This document shows positions 33,490 through 33,595 of a stretch of 33,595 bases of DNA, in pieces; the first letter of the stretch is position 1; every line of letters starts with the position of its first letter. The stretch is from Saprospiraceae bacterium. Its GTDB lineage: Bacteria > Bacteroidota > Bacteroidia > Chitinophagales > Saprospiraceae. The DNA is taken from positions 1 through 33,595 of the forward strand of contig JAGQWZ010000023.1 of NCBI GenBank assembly GCA_020436835.1, given 5' to 3'. The notes beneath the pieces are model-generated. The model saw nothing but the letters and a program-made list of their open reading frames with translations. It was not told the origin of the DNA and did not search any database. The position numbers were made by a program, and so were the translations under genes.

Positions 33490-33595
33490 TTATTCTTTAA
33501 ACCTCTCGTAGGGTTCCAGGGCCCGGTTGAGGTCAAATTTTTTACTCATTCCATTTTTTGCCACTTTGCCTGCAAAGAAATCAGCGAATTTATCA
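33490..33595 (-). CDS. C-terminal end of a diaphorase subunit, probably HoxF-like (truncated by window edge)
   Basis: The last 34 residues and the TAA stop of a minus-strand gene are visible, ending DLNRALEPYERFKE. The position directly upstream of the hoxUY fusion, with 12 bases between, is where hoxF (the FMN and NAD-binding NuoF/NuoE-like subunit) stands in group 3d hydrogenase operons. The visible tail is too short to prove the family. Confidence 0.5.
   Translation of the reverse strand, partial: DKFADFFAGKVAKNGMSKKFDLNRALEPYERFKE

Noticed and set aside
1..33595. tRNA or rRNA genes, CRISPR arrays, intact insertion sequences or phage genes
   Set aside because: I found no convincing cloverleaf, rRNA segment, regular spaced repeat or transposase.

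Overview
The window reads as a chromosomal segment of a Bacteroidota (Bacteroidetes) bacterium. Supporting signs are a DUF5606 protein, a fused alpha/beta E1 dehydrogenase, a GAF protein and small secreted proteins of Bacteroidota type, weak Shine-Dalgarno sequences, and repeated TAnnTTTG promoter boxes (TATCTTTG, TAACTTTG, TAATTTTG). The futalosine-pathway gene mqnC together with a group 3d-type hydrogenase and LigD/Ku would fit a Saprospiria, Cytophagia or Chitinophagia relative better than a gut Bacteroides. That placement is inference.

Layout. 1-9032 (minus strand): partial glycosyltransferase, DUF5606 protein, fused E1 dehydrogenase, recO, a small unknown protein, a GH3-family protein, a CPBP membrane protease and uvrA. 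uvrA is interrupted by an in-frame amber codon. 9188-10333 (minus): mqnC, divergent from the next cluster. 10491-17516 (plus): the rimP-nusA-infB cluster with a hairpin in its leader, then a TIGR02757 protein and gpmI, followed by a lipoprotein. 18.07-20.25 kb: a gene-poor, AT-rich stretch with one small secreted protein, two copies of a terminator-bearing repeat, and what look like decayed coding remnants. 20.25-21.03 kb: a YbjQ-family gene and smpB (plus). 21.03-23.9 kb: a haem-binding protein and a large GAF protein (minus). 24.2-26.3 kb: an SdiA-regulated-like protein paired with an HD-PycTM (Pycsar-effector-like) membrane protein (plus). 26.3-33.6 kb (minus): hoxF-like end, fused hoxUY, hoxH, hydrogenase protease, ligD, ku and a TPR protein, closely packed.

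How the genes work together. The right-hand block joins an NAD(P)-coupled bidirectional-type [NiFe] hydrogenase and its maturation protease to a complete two-gene NHEJ system, with overlapping reading frames between protease and ligD. rimP-nusA-infB is the classic translation/transcription cluster. gh3, the small ORF and recO are translationally coupled.

Most notable items: the hoxU-hoxY fusion, the hydrogenase/NHEJ gene linkage, the HD-PycTM protein without a visible cyclase, the amber-interrupted uvrA, and a pair of repeats whose hairpins show a compensatory base-pair change. No tRNA, rRNA, CRISPR array or intact insertion sequence was seen.
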